The notes under the pieces are model-generated. The model was not told the DNA's origin, did no database searches, and saw nothing but the letters and a program-made list of their open reading frames with translations. Positions 8,700 through 19,540 of a stretch of DNA of 64,000 bases are shown piece by piece (the stretch's first letter is position 1; every line of letters starts with the position of its first letter). This DNA comes from an uncultured Alphaproteobacteria bacterium (GTDB lineage Bacteria > Pseudomonadota > Alphaproteobacteria > HIMB59): NCBI GenBank assembly GCA_902613845.1, contig CACMIW010000006.1, forward strand, positions 33,405 to 97,404, given 5' to 3'. The translations under genes and the position numbers were made by a program.

Positions 8700-9056
8700 A
8701 TGAATTTCTTTCAAATTTATACTCACCCTCAGCAAAAGGAGAGGTTACTATTTTTAGGATACTGGATTGGGTCACTAATTATTTGGTCCTTTGCAATGAA
8801 TGTAAGTTTAGTAATTGTTATCGTATTTTCTATAATTGGAAATTTTGTAGTCGTAAGACCATTAGCAAAATTTTTCTTTTTACTTAAAAACTTTGTAAAT
8901 AAGAGGTTTTTCAATAACTTTGATATATTTGAAGCTTATTATGCAGGTCTTGAACTTGGAAGAATAATAAGAATTTTGTTAAAATTATCTTTTTTTATAA
9001 TTACTATGATTATATCAAAAATGTTTATGGAAGCTTATTTAACTTTTATAAATTAA
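8700..9056 (+). CDS. Small membrane protein of unknown function
   Basis: 118 aa with hydrophobic segments near residues 18-58 (two closely spaced helices) and 92-112, joined by a basic aromatic loop (FFLLKNFVNKRFF). It starts two bases after the dehydrogenase stop, so it is probably the last gene of the 5219-9056 run. I do not recognise a family. Its 3' end overlaps the convergent CDP-alcohol phosphatidyltransferase by 11 bases, and its composition matches the neighbours. Confidence 0.65.
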   Translation: MNFFQIYTHPQQKERLLFLGYWIGSLIIWSFAMNVSLVIVIVFSIIGNFVVVRPLAKFFFLLKNFVNKRFFNNFDIFEAYYAGLELGRIIRILLKLSFFIITMIISKMFMEAYLTFIN

Positions 9057-9663
9057 ATTCAACGTAACAAACAATAACCCTAGAAATAAAAGTTATAAAA
9101 CATAAAATCCCAAAAATAATAGATATTAAAATAAAAAAATTTGGAAATAAGAGACACAAAACCATGAAAATTATTGTTTCTGTACCTTCAACTAATCCGG
9201 ATGTGTAATGAAAACTTTTTGGTAATCCTTCAATAGCATCATTTGTCTCTGAGATTTTATCTAATTGAGTTTGAATTGCAGCTTTTGCAAGAAATGTTGT
9301 ACCCGTACCTATGTACAAAAAAAGTAAAATCATTGATAAAGTTGTGTAACTACTATTACTGAACCCAAATGCTAAAACAAACCCAGAATAAATTGTGAAG
9401 TCACTGACAATATCTAAGTATCCACCCAAAGGAGTGGGGGTTGTTAGTCTGGCCATTGTTCCATCTAAGCCATCACAAAATCTATTTAAAAATAAAAGTG
9501 CTAGTGCAGCAAAATAGAATTGAAAAAAAATTAAAATACACATAAAAAAACCTAATATGAAACCTAATATTGTCATTTGATTAGGTTTTAAAAACTTTAA
9601 AAAAACTTTGGCTATTATTATTAATGGCTTTTGGGTGAAATTTTGAATTTGGCGATCAAACAT
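9046..9663 (-). CDS. CDP-alcohol phosphatidyltransferase family protein
   Basis: Membrane enzyme transferring a phosphatidyl group from CDP-diacylglycerol (or a CDP-alcohol) to an acceptor. 205 aa, about six hydrophobic segments. The family signature is complete: DGLDGTMAR followed by GGYLDIVSDF, giving the metal-binding aspartates of D-x2-DG-x2-AR-x8-G-x3-D-x3-D. The acceptor alcohol is not determinable. Divergent from ccdA across a 40-base promoter gap. Confidence 0.85.
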   Translation of the reverse strand: MFDRQIQNFTQKPLIIIAKVFLKFLKPNQMTILGFILGFFMCILIFFQFYFAALALLFLNRFCDGLDGTMARLTTPTPLGGYLDIVSDFTIYSGFVLAFGFSNSSYTTLSMILLFLYIGTGTTFLAKAAIQTQLDKISETNDAIEGLPKSFHYTSGLVEGTETIIFMVLCLLFPNFFILISIIFGILCFITFISRVIVCYVEFNL

Positions 9664-9668
9664 CTGTG

Positions 9669-9699
9669 TTATTGTATGGATAGTATAATGTTACAATAA
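9669..9699. promoter_or_regulatory. 8-bp inverted repeat flanking a -10 box upstream of ccdA
   Basis: TTATTGTA (9669-9676) and TACAATAA (9692-9699) are exact reverse complements 15 bases apart, and a perfect TATAAT (9684-9689) lies between them, ending 14 bases before the ccdA ATG. The arrangement resembles an operator straddling a promoter in the divergent gap. Sequence seen directly; regulatory role inferred. Confidence 0.45.
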
Positions 9700-9703
9700 T
9701 TTC

Positions 9704-10432
9704 ATGGTTCAAGATATCCCTCTAACTATAGCTTTTTTAGCTGGTATTCTCAGTTTTCTCTCACCTTGTGTTCTACCCATAGTTCCAGGATTTATATCAT
9801 ATATTGTTGGCAAATCTTTTGCAGATTTACAAAATTCATCAGCGGTGAACTCACTAAAGCTATTACCTCATGTTCTTTTATTTACTCTAGGTTTTTCTTT
9901 TGTCTTTATAATTATGGGTGCTTCTATTGATTTTTTAAGTGACATATTTTTTGATTTTAAAAAACAATTAAATTTCATATCAGGATTATTAATAGTAATT
10001 TTGGGACTATATTTTATTGGAATAATTAAAATTCCTTTTTTAGATTTTGAGCGTAAGTTCCATTTACAAGGTTTTCAAAATAATCATTTTTTTCCATTTA
10101 TAATTGGAGTTGCTTTTGCATTTGGTTGGAGTCCATGCATTGGACCAATTTTAGGATCAGTATTAGCTGTTGCTATCAAGGATAGTGTTAACGGAATTAT
10201 ATTATTGTCTTTTTACTCAATTGGTTTGGCAGTTCCTTTTATAATCGTTGGATTAATGATGAGTAAAATATTAATCATGACTAGTTTTTTAAATAAATAC
10301 ATTCGTTATTTTCAATTTATCACTGGTATTATTTTACTACTAACAGGTATTTTAATCTTTAATGGTTCTATTCAATCTTTAGGATTTCAATTAAATTCAA
10401 TTTTACCATCACTAGAAATGCTACTTATTTAG
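9704..10432 (+). CDS. ccdA: CcdA thiol-disulfide electron transporter
   Basis: Carries electrons from cytosolic thioredoxin across the inner membrane for cytochrome c maturation or other periplasmic reductases. 242 aa, six hydrophobic segments. The redox cysteines are C22 in FLSPCVLPIVP and C145 in GWSPCIGPILG, each with flanking prolines as in CcdA/DsbD-beta. It is a free-standing CcdA without thioredoxin domains. The following TVP38 gene starts on the last base of its stop codon. Confidence 0.92.
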   Translation: MVQDIPLTIAFLAGILSFLSPCVLPIVPGFISYIVGKSFADLQNSSAVNSLKLLPHVLLFTLGFSFVFIIMGASIDFLSDIFFDFKKQLNFISGLLIVILGLYFIGIIKIPFLDFERKFHLQGFQNNHFFPFIIGVAFAFGWSPCIGPILGSVLAVAIKDSVNGIILLSFYSIGLAVPFIIVGLMMSKILIMTSFLNKYIRYFQFITGIILLLTGILIFNGSIQSLGFQLNSILPSLEMLLI

Positions 10433-11127
10433 TGAAACTATCAAAAAAAATATCAATTTTATTTTTGTTTATATTTTTTGTAATTTTATGGATTACATAT
10501 TTTTTAAATAAAGACTTTTTTCAACTCGAAACCTTTTTCTCTAATTTGGAATTTATTCAAAAATTCATATCTCAGAACTACTTATTATCAATATTCACAT
10601 TTTTAGCTTTATATAGCTTTTTAATTTTATGTAATTTCCCATTTGCTTCCTTATTATCAATGATAAATGGTTTCTTATTTGGAACATGGATAGGTGGTGC
10701 TATATCTTTAATTGGTGGTACACTTGGTGCCTTTGGAATTTTTATAATAGCAAAATTTTTTTTCTCAGAATTTATTAAAAATAAATTTTTAAATAAATAC
10801 TCTAATATAGAAAATTATTTCAATAAAAATGATTTAGAGTTAATGATATTAATTCGTATTGTTCCTGGAACTCCTTTTTTCATACAAAACCTCATTTTAG
10901 CAGGTCTTGGCGCAAACAATAAAAAGTTTTTTTTTACTACATTGTTTGGACTAGCCCCATGGTCATTTATCTTCGGGAGTATTGGCCAAGGGTTAGAAGA
11001 AATATTCATAAATAAAACAGAGTTAAATTTTTCTCTAATAGTTCAGCCAGAATACTTAATTCCTCTTGGATTTATCGCTTTTCTAATAATTATGATTATA
11101 TTATTCAAAAAAAAATTTAAAAAGTAA
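10432..11127 (+). CDS. TVP38/TMEM64 (DedA-superfamily) membrane protein
   Basis: 231 aa, about six hydrophobic segments. The SNARE-associated/VTT domain is recognisable from NGFLFGTWIGGAISLIGGTLGA and the later RIVPGTPFFIQNLILAG stretch, matching the family's RLxPxxPF motif. DedA-superfamily members are linked to lipid scrambling or membrane homeostasis; the precise role here is unknown. Start is GTG 10432, overlapping the ccdA TAG by one base, which argues for coupled translation. Confidence 0.85.
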   Translation: MKLSKKISILFLFIFFVILWITYFLNKDFFQLETFFSNLEFIQKFISQNYLLSIFTFLALYSFLILCNFPFASLLSMINGFLFGTWIGGAISLIGGTLGAFGIFIIAKFFFSEFIKNKFLNKYSNIENYFNKNDLELMILIRIVPGTPFFIQNLILAGLGANNKKFFFTTLFGLAPWSFIFGSIGQGLEEIFINKTELNFSLIVQPEYLIPLGFIAFLIIMIILFKKKFKK

Positions 11128-11134
11128 ACATCGA

Positions 11135-13312
11135 CTAATTAATTACATTAATTAACTTATTTTTGAACTTTTTAAACTGCCCTAGTAATATAGGACAAAA
11201 CCCAATTACTGATTGAAATTCGTTTTCAAATTTAATTTGATCTTCTTTATCAATAGATATCAAAAGAGGCCCATTTGTTTGAGGATCATAAAGTATGTTT
11301 TGTAATTTATTATTATTAGATATTGAGATTTCATTTACTGAGGATGAGTAATTATTTTCAAAACCTGTGCTTTTAAATTTATTTAAAATCTCAATATTTT
11401 TATTAATAAGTATTTCTTCATTGAGTTTTATTTCAGCAGATAATCCTGAAAATTTACAAATATCTGATAAATGTGATGCTAATCCAAAACCACTTATGTC
11501 TGTTGTAATTTTGCTTTTAAAACTTTTTGATATTTCTGATATTTTTTTATTTCCTTTTTTCATCCATGTCATCAATTTTTGAAAATCAAAACTTGATAAA
11601 AGTTCTGAATTATTAAAATAAGCAGCCAAGAGGTATCCTGTGCCTAAAGGTTTTGAAAGATAAATTAGTTCATTCTCTTTTGCTTGGCTTTTTGTAATTT
11701 GTTTTTCATATGAGCCATTCATTGTAATTGTAATACCAGGTTCTTTTGATTGATAGCTGTGTCCCGATGCAATTATTGAACCATCTTTTATGGCTTCTGA
11801 TTTAATACCTTTCATAAAATATTCCATAAAAAAACTTTCTATAATACCTTCAGAGAAGGGCAGGGCCTGTGAAACACTTATAGTTTTTACAGAACCCCCA
11901 CTTGATAAAATATCATTTTGAGAATGCAGATAGCTAATAATTCCAAAATCAAAAGGGTTTAGTGATGTAAATAACTTTATGTGATCTATACTTTGTAATA
12001 AAGATGAAGAATTAGTATTTATTATTGATGAATCAGGTAAATCACCGTGTGAATTGTCATCATTTAAAAAATTAACTAAGGTATTTTTTGATACTTTAGA
12101 GCCACAACCCTGGCAATACATCTTAATGTCTGTTGGCTTTTCTAATTCAAAATTTCTAAAAGACATATTTGAGTTATAAGTAAATTTAAATTTATTTATA
12201 AACCTTCTATCAATCCACTCTTTAAGTTTCCAGCACCATCGACCATGAAAAGATAAGAAAAAATAATTCAATAATGCTTTATTTTTATGAGTGCCAATTA
12301 AATATAACCAGTTTTTTTGTGCTTTAAATTTTATTAAAGGAATACCAGTTAATTTCGAAAAAACATTTTCTTTTAAAATTTGTCCCTGACGGACTGCCAT
12401 TACACCTGATTTAGGTCTAATGTTATCCTCCACTGTACAGGCATCACCTGTAACAAATATATTTTTATCACTAGCAGACAGAAGATTATTATCTACAATT
12501 ATAAATCCATTTTTATCTTTATCTAGATTGCTCTCTGAGAGCCATCTTTCAATATTAGCACCAGAAGAAAGTAAATTTAAATCACTATCAAATTTTTCTC
12601 CACTATTTAGGACTAAATGAGTTTCAGTTATTGAAACAACTTCTCCTAAATATTTTTTAATACCTAAATCAGATGAAATTTTTTTTAGTTTTTTTTTTGT
12701 TTTCTCATTTAAATTTTTTTCATTTAAAATATTTTTTCCAAAAATAGTTATTTCTAAATTATTTTCATATCTTCTTAATAAGCTGAAAGCTAATTCATAA
12801 GATGCCACACCTCCACCAATAATCGAAATCCTATTTTTTTTATTACTTATAATTTGATCGATCTGGCTCAAACTATTTACGAGTGAGCTAATGGGTTTTG
12901 CAAAAAAACATTTAGATAATTTTTCTATTTTTATTCCTTTTGTATTTGAGATGGAACCAGTATTAATTGATAATAAATCATAGTTAATTGATGGAAAATT
13001 CTGTAATACTATTTTTTTATAGTTAGATTCTAACTTTATTACTTTATCTTTTATAAAAGTTGCTCCTGCATTAAAGCACAGTCTTTGAAGATCAATACTT
13101 ATTTCTTCTATACTAAAATCTCTATGAATATATCCAGGTGTCATACCTGAGTAAGTAGCTTCAAAATGTTCACTAATTAAAATTGTATGCAATCCTTTTA
13201 TTCTGTTCATGCATAATTTCTTTAAAATTTGCACATTTGCATGCCCACCCCCTATCAGCACCAATTGTTTAACAAGATTATTTTCAAACAAAATTAATTG
13301 CCGATCTCTCAA
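11135..13312 (-). CDS. selD: NDH-like FAD oxidoreductase fused to selenide, water dikinase
   Basis: 725 aa, two domains. Residues about 14-385 form a pyridine-nucleotide-disulfide oxidoreductase: FAD glycine motif LIGGGHAN, second Rossmann motif IIGGGVAS near 165-171, and VTGDAC. Residues about 395-725 are SelD, which makes selenophosphate from selenide and ATP: catalytic C403 and K406 in CQGCGSK (the second Cys of E. coli is Ser405), NPFDFG, ASGHS, TDISGFGLA and DPQT. The usual DDAAV is PDSSI and DPQTSGG is DPQTNGP, so the kinase half is divergent. This fusion is known in cyanobacteria and some proteobacteria. No other selenium gene lies nearby. Confidence 0.88.
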   Translation of the reverse strand: MRDRQLILFENNLVKQLVLIGGGHANVQILKKLCMNRIKGLHTILISEHFEATYSGMTPGYIHRDFSIEEISIDLQRLCFNAGATFIKDKVIKLESNYKKIVLQNFPSINYDLLSINTGSISNTKGIKIEKLSKCFFAKPISSLVNSLSQIDQIISNKKNRISIIGGGVASYELAFSLLRRYENNLEITIFGKNILNEKNLNEKTKKKLKKISSDLGIKKYLGEVVSITETHLVLNSGEKFDSDLNLLSSGANIERWLSESNLDKDKNGFIIVDNNLLSASDKNIFVTGDACTVEDNIRPKSGVMAVRQGQILKENVFSKLTGIPLIKFKAQKNWLYLIGTHKNKALLNYFFLSFHGRWCWKLKEWIDRRFINKFKFTYNSNMSFRNFELEKPTDIKMYCQGCGSKVSKNTLVNFLNDDNSHGDLPDSSIINTNSSSLLQSIDHIKLFTSLNPFDFGIISYLHSQNDILSSGGSVKTISVSQALPFSEGIIESFFMEYFMKGIKSEAIKDGSIIASGHSYQSKEPGITITMNGSYEKQITKSQAKENELIYLSKPLGTGYLLAAYFNNSELLSSFDFQKLMTWMKKGNKKISEISKSFKSKITTDISGFGLASHLSDICKFSGLSAEIKLNEEILINKNIEILNKFKSTGFENNYSSSVNEISISNNNKLQNILYDPQTNGPLLISIDKEDQIKFENEFQSVIGFCPILLGQFKKFKNKLINVIN

Positions 13313-13458
13313 AAAAATTGGGAACTATGAACATGATCTCTAAAGAGCTTGAATTTGAGCTATTTTGCATATTAGGATAATCATTCAATTAAAGTGAAAT
13401 ATCAACATTTTTAATGATTTTTGGCTAATTGATCTTGAAACCAGAAATTTATTTACCA

Positions 13459-13487
13459 TTTACATATATACTTTAGCACTCTATAAA
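13459..13487 (+). promoter_or_regulatory. groESL sigma-70-type promoter
   Basis: A -35 box TTTACA (13459-13464) and a -10 box TATAAA (13482-13487) are separated by 17 bases, an optimal spacing. The -10 lies inside the spacer of the CIRCE palindrome, so HrcA bound there would block RNA polymerase directly. Transcription would begin near 13494, about 37 bases before groES. Confidence 0.7.
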
Positions 13488-13499
13488 AGTGAGTGCTAA
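13473..13499. promoter_or_regulatory. CIRCE operator (HrcA site)
   Basis: TTAGCACTC (13473-13481), nine bases, GAGTGCTAA (13491-13499): a perfect match to the CIRCE consensus bound by the heat-shock repressor HrcA. It lies 31 bases before the groES start. The hrcA gene is not in this window. Confidence 0.97.
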
Positions 13500-13530
13500 A
13501 AACTAAATTTTAGATATATGAGGTATAAAA

Positions 13531-13821
13531 ATGAACTTAAAACCCTTACACGATAGAGTCTTGGTTGAGAGAGTTGAACAAGAAGATCGTACAAAAGGTG
13601 GTATCATTATTCCTGATACTGCTCAAGAAAAGCCAATGGAAGGAAAAGTCGTTTCCGTAGGTGGTGGTGCTAGAAATGAAAACGGACAAGTAGTTGCTTT
13701 AGATGTAAAAAAAGGTGATCGAATTTTGTTTGGTAAATGGTCTGGTACAGAAGTAAAAATTGATGGTAAAGAACTCTTAATTATGAAGGAGTCAGACATC
13801 ATGGGAATTATTGAGAAGTAA
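13531..13821 (+). CDS. groES: Co-chaperonin GroES
   Basis: 96 aa heptameric lid of the GroEL folding chamber. Starts [18 protein letters not shown], with the mobile-loop region [15 protein letters not shown] and the C-terminal strand [12 protein letters not shown], all standard. An upstream GAGG serves as ribosome site. First gene of the HrcA/CIRCE-controlled groESL operon, 18 bases ahead of groEL. Confidence 0.98.
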   Translation: MNLKPLHDRVLVERVEQEDRTKGGIIIPDTAQEKPMEGKVVSVGGGARNENGQVVALDVKKGDRILFGKWSGTEVKIDGKELLIMKESDIMGIIEK

Positions 13822-13839
13822 TTGAAAGGTATTTTATAA

Positions 13840-15498
<1,659 letters not shown>

Positions 15499-15518
15499 TC
15501 ACTTATTTAAATAGTATG

Positions 15519-15549
15519 AAAAAAAGCCGCTTTATGCGGCTTTTTTTTT
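15519..15549 (+). terminator. groESL intrinsic terminator
   Basis: GCCGC (15526-15530), loop TTTAT, GCGGC (15536-15540), extended by A/T pairing with the flanking A7 run, and followed by nine T residues. A classic rho-independent terminator 20 bases after groEL. Confidence 0.93.
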
Positions 15550-15570
15550 AGACTAGTATAATATTATCTT

Positions 15571-16671
15571 ATGAATTTCATCGAAAATTTTTACTTACAA
15601 ATATCAAGAGTTTTTAGCGACGGTGTATTTGGCATTAGCTTAGGTAACTTAGCAATTATTATAGCGTTTCTTATTATTTCATTATTAATAAGAAGTCTTG
15701 TTGCTAGAGTTCTTGTGAATAAAGTAAAAAAGATTGTCTCAAAAACTGGTAACAAAGTTGATGACAAATTGTTTGAGGCTCTGGTCCCTCCTTTTAAACT
15801 TTTACCAATTGTAATTGTTTTCCTTGCTATAACTTTATACTTCGATATCGAGTCTACTCTTGGTTTATATTTGCAAAAAATAAATAACACATTATCAACT
15901 ATTTTTGTTTTTTGGTTAATCCATCAAGCATTAATTCCTTTTTCAAATTTATTTAATAAATTGGAAAATATTTTATCTAAAGGGCTAGTTCTGTGGATTG
16001 TAAAATCTTTAAAATATTTAATTATTTTTTTAGGTATTGTTGCAGTTCTTGAAGTCTGGGGTATAAAAATTGGACCAGTTATTGCTGGTTTAGGCTTATT
16101 TGGAGTAGCAGTGGCTTTAGGGGCACAAGATTTATTTAAAAATTTAATTTCAGGTATTATGATATTATTAGAAAAAAGATTTCAAATAGGCGATGTTATT
16201 AAAGTTCCTGGTCACACTGAGGGCACTGTTGAACATATTGGTTTTAGGTCAACATTAATTCGAAAATTTGATACAACCCCAATAACCATACCAAATTATA
16301 TTTTTGCTGAGGCTCCAATATTAAATTATACTAATAGAAATTACAGAAGAATTAATTGGACAATAGGTCTTGAATATAATTCAACATTAGATCAAATTAA
16401 AAAACTTACAGAAACTATATCTACTTATTTAAAGGAGAGTGAAAATTTTATGGTTAATGATAACTATAAATCGTTTGTTAGGATTGAGAAATTCAATGAT
16501 AGTTCGATAGATATCTTAGTAATTTGTTTTACATCCACAAAAGACTGGGATAAATATCTTAAAATTAAAGAGCATTTAGCGATGAAAATAAAGGATAGTG
16601 TCGAAAAAATTGGGTTAAATTTTGCTTTCCCAAGTCAGTCAGTATATATAGAAAAGACTGAAAATAATTAA
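15571..16671 (+). CDS. mscS: MscS-family mechanosensitive channel
   Basis: 366 aa. About four hydrophobic helices precede the pore-lining TM3 (GPVIAGLGLFGVAVALGAQ), then the beta domain (GDVIKVPGHTEGTVEHIGFRST) and the C-terminal cytoplasmic vestibule. It opens under membrane tension to release solutes on osmotic downshock. TATAAT at 15557-15562 lies eight bases before the ATG, so the transcript may be leaderless or nearly so. Sits between the groESL terminator and argF. Confidence 0.92.
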   Translation: MNFIENFYLQISRVFSDGVFGISLGNLAIIIAFLIISLLIRSLVARVLVNKVKKIVSKTGNKVDDKLFEALVPPFKLLPIVIVFLAITLYFDIESTLGLYLQKINNTLSTIFVFWLIHQALIPFSNLFNKLENILSKGLVLWIVKSLKYLIIFLGIVAVLEVWGIKIGPVIAGLGLFGVAVALGAQDLFKNLISGIMILLEKRFQIGDVIKVPGHTEGTVEHIGFRSTLIRKFDTTPITIPNYIFAEAPILNYTNRNYRRINWTIGLEYNSTLDQIKKLTETISTYLKESENFMVNDNYKSFVRIEKFNDSSIDILVICFTSTKDWDKYLKIKEHLAMKIKDSVEKIGLNFAFPSQSVYIEKTENN

Positions 16672-16727
16672 ATTCTGAATTTAAATTTATTAGTAAGCAT
16701 TATTGAGGTATAAGGTTCAAATTTGAC

Positions 16728-17606
16728 ATGAAAAATTTATTGAACATATCAGACTTAAATCAAAATGACTTTGAAAAGATTTTACAGTTTGCTGAAGATT
16801 TAGATACTAAAACTGAACAAACCCTAACTAATAAAAATATAGGTTTAATTTTTGAAAAGAATTCAACAAGAACTAGACTTTCATTTCAAGTCGGTATAAA
16901 TCAACTTAATGGTAATTTTATAGATGTGAGATTTGAGGAATTAAACTTAAATAGATTTGAGTCTTATGAGGACACATTTGAAGTTATGTCTTGTTATTTA
17001 GATTATCTAGTTTTTAGAACTACTGACCATAAAAAATTAGAGCTAGCTTACAAATATTTTAAAAAACCAATAATTAATGCACTATCAGATTTATCACACC
17101 CGTGCCAGGCAATTTCAGATATTTATACATTAAAAGAAAAATTTGGAACCATAGATAATTTAAATATTGTTTGGATGGGTGACATGAATAATGTTTTGTT
17201 TAGTCTATTAGAGGCGGTAGGTTTCACAAAGAATACCAAAATTGATGTATTTACAGATAGAAAAATATATTTACAAAATAAAGATAATTTTAATGAAAAT
17301 AATCATATTAATTTTCATTTTGAAATTAATGAAAATATTATTTCAAAAGCTAACTGTATAATGACCGATGTATTTACATCAATGAATGATAAAGAGGATA
17401 AAGAAAAAATATTAAGTAAATTTCAAGTTAATGATAAAATTATGTCTATGACAGCTGAAAAAACCGTATTTATGCATTGTCTTCCGGCAAAAATTGGCTC
17501 CGAAGTGACTGAAGATGTCATTAAAGGGAAAAAGTCAATCGTACTTAATCAAGCAAAAAATAGGCTCGTAGCTCAAAAAGGTATTCTTAAATGGTTAAGT
17601 ATTTAA
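16728..17606 (+). CDS. argF: Ornithine carbamoyltransferase
   Basis: Makes citrulline from ornithine and carbamoyl phosphate in arginine synthesis; cytosolic trimer. 292 aa, slightly short for the family (about 300-335). Carbamoyl-phosphate motif STRTR at 46-50, HPCQ at 124-127, TDVFTSM near 213-219 and HCLPA at 250-254 holding the catalytic Cys. No other arg gene is adjacent. The next gene begins 16 bases inside its 3' end. Confidence 0.92.
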   Translation: MKNLLNISDLNQNDFEKILQFAEDLDTKTEQTLTNKNIGLIFEKNSTRTRLSFQVGINQLNGNFIDVRFEELNLNRFESYEDTFEVMSCYLDYLVFRTTDHKKLELAYKYFKKPIINALSDLSHPCQAISDIYTLKEKFGTIDNLNIVWMGDMNNVLFSLLEAVGFTKNTKIDVFTDRKIYLQNKDNFNENNHINFHFEINENIISKANCIMTDVFTSMNDKEDKEKILSKFQVNDKIMSMTAEKTVFMHCLPAKIGSEVTEDVIKGKKSIVLNQAKNRLVAQKGILKWLSI

Positions 17607-18073
17607 CCTTACTTTTATTTGGTTTATTCATTGGATGCGAAATGAATAGTGAACAACTAATTAAATCTGAGAATATAAATTTTGAAAATATTAAATTTAA
17701 TGCTGTTTCTAAGGATTTAAAGTTCACAAATATGGAAGAAGGTCCAGAAGTAGAAACTACAAAAAAATTAGTGAAAGATTGGTTTAATAATAACGTTAAA
17801 ATTGATGGTTTTGATGGAAATTTAAGCATCAATGTGACCTCTATTGATATAAATAAAATAAAAAAAGATGAATACTATAGATTTCAAATAAATTTAAGTA
17901 TTGAATTTTTGGAAACCAATGAGGTATTAAACAAAAGAAAAATTTATAAAATTAATTCTATAAAATATGGTGACATTGAGGGTAGTTTTTCAATAAAAGA
18001 TACCGAAAATTTAAATAAAAACATTATTACAAATAGTCTAAAAAGTATTAATCAAAAAGTATCAGGAATGTGA
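17591..18073 (+). CDS. Putative lipoprotein of unknown function
   Basis: 160 aa. A short signal (MVKYLTLLLFGLFIGC) ends in a lipobox-like FIGC, so Cys16 is the probable lipidated residue. The rest is a hydrophilic, strand-rich domain with no family I recognise. The start overlaps argF by 16 bases, suggesting co-translation, but no functional link to arginine synthesis is evident. Ends seven bases before the convergent trkH stop. Confidence 0.65.
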   Translation: MVKYLTLLLFGLFIGCEMNSEQLIKSENINFENIKFNAVSKDLKFTNMEEGPEVETTKKLVKDWFNNNVKIDGFDGNLSINVTSIDINKIKKDEYYRFQINLSIEFLETNEVLNKRKIYKINSIKYGDIEGSFSIKDTENLNKNIITNSLKSINQKVSGM

Positions 18074-18079
18074 ATGTAA

Positions 18080-19528
18080 TTAGTCCTTCCAGAATGATGG
18101 AAGAAGTAGAACTAATATTGTGAGTAGCTCTAGTCTACCTAAGAACATAGTTGCAATTAATATTATTTTTGAATAGCTATCTAAAATTGCATAATTTCCA
18201 TCTGGCCCAATGATTGGCCCAAGTCCTGGACCAACATTTGATATGGTAGATGCTGCTGCTGATATACAAGTTAAAAAATCAAGTCCGCTAAAAGATAGTA
18301 ACAATGCAGATGAAAAAAAAGTTAAAATATATAGAAAGAAAAAACTCATTACAGATTCATATGTAGTTTCATTAATTTTTCTTCCATTAAATCGACTCGC
18401 AATTATTGAATGAGGTTTAAGCATCTTTTTGAGATGTAAATTTATATATTTAAATAATATTTGGAATCTGAAAATTTTTAAACCTCCAGTTGTTGATCCG
18501 GCACAACCACCAATAAACATCAGTATTAGAAATAGAACAGATGCATAATTGCCCCAATTTTCAAAATTATCACTTACATATCCAGTCCCTGAAATTATAG
18601 AAATTGTATTAAATGATACCGCTATTACTTTATTTAAATAATTTCCATCAATATAATTATTTGCGAAATAAAAAATAAGTAGAATAGCCACCAGTAAAAT
18701 TAATATAAAAACTCTAACTTGATGGTCTCTAAAAATAGCAAATAAATTTTTTCTCGAAGTTTGTACAAGCACTAAAAAAGGAAGGCTTCCTAATATCATA
18801 AAGATAATTGCTACTAAAAGAATTTTATCATTATTAAAAAAAGCAAAAGAACTATCATAAGTTGAGAAACCACCAGTAGAAATTGTTGTAAAACTATGAG
18901 AAATAGCATCAAATGGCATCATTCCACATATGTAGTATAGAAATATAAGAGTAACAGTGAGTGTTGCATAAATAATAAATATCCTCTTTATTACAGATGA
19001 TATCTTCGGAAGAGACTTATCATAAGGGTCATCTCCCTCTAAATGAAATAACTGCATCCCACCAATTCGAAGAAATGGCAATATAAATAAAGCTATTACA
19101 ACAATACCAATACCACCAAGCCATTGTAAAAAAGCTCTCCATATTAAAATACCTTTAGGTAGTGACTCTATGTTGCTAAGGGTTGTTGCCCCTGTTGTAG
19201 TCACGCCACTCATAGACTCAAATAAGGCATCTACAATACCTAAATTTACTTCAGTGTATAAAAAAGGTACCGCACATAAAAAAGTCAATAATAACCATGA
19301 CAATACCGTAATTATAAATGCTTCTTTCAGAGATATTTTTAAATCTACATTTCTATTTATAATTACTAAAGAACCTCCGACGATCAAATAGAGTAATATT
19401 GGAACAGCATATGATTGCCATGACTCACTCTCATAAATAATTTCAACTATTAGGGGTATAAATAAAAAAAAACCAACAGCACATGTAACTGTTCCGCTTA
19501 CCAGTGCTATAGGTTTAAGATTAAACAT
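18080..19528 (-). CDS. trkH: TrkH potassium uptake protein
   Basis: Membrane-spanning K+ translocating subunit of the Trk system; 482 aa with about ten to twelve hydrophobic segments. The four selectivity-filter repeats can be seen as SGVTTTGATT, TISTGGFSTYD, ISGTGYVSD and ISNVGPGLGP, and the GGCAGSTTGGLK loop is typical. The regulatory TrkA partner is not in the window. Twelve bases separate it from the apaG stop upstream on the same strand. Confidence 0.92.
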   Translation of the reverse strand: MFNLKPIALVSGTVTCAVGFFLFIPLIVEIIYESESWQSYAVPILLYLIVGGSLVIINRNVDLKISLKEAFIITVLSWLLLTFLCAVPFLYTEVNLGIVDALFESMSGVTTTGATTLSNIESLPKGILIWRAFLQWLGGIGIVVIALFILPFLRIGGMQLFHLEGDDPYDKSLPKISSVIKRIFIIYATLTVTLIFLYYICGMMPFDAISHSFTTISTGGFSTYDSSFAFFNNDKILLVAIIFMILGSLPFLVLVQTSRKNLFAIFRDHQVRVFILILLVAILLIFYFANNYIDGNYLNKVIAVSFNTISIISGTGYVSDNFENWGNYASVLFLILMFIGGCAGSTTGGLKIFRFQILFKYINLHLKKMLKPHSIIASRFNGRKINETTYESVMSFFFLYILTFFSSALLLSFSGLDFLTCISAAASTISNVGPGLGPIIGPDGNYAILDSYSKIILIATMFLGRLELLTILVLLLPSFWKD

Positions 19529-19540
19529 TTTGACGTTTTT

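Noticed and set aside
13325..13380. 17-codon plus-strand ORF beginning near 13327, upstream of groES
   Set aside because: Too short, no SD, and no coupling to a downstream gene.
18085..18106. CTTCCA/TGGAAG hairpin as a terminator between the lipoprotein and trkH
   Set aside because: It lies in the 3' coding end of trkH, has a short stem and no T tract.
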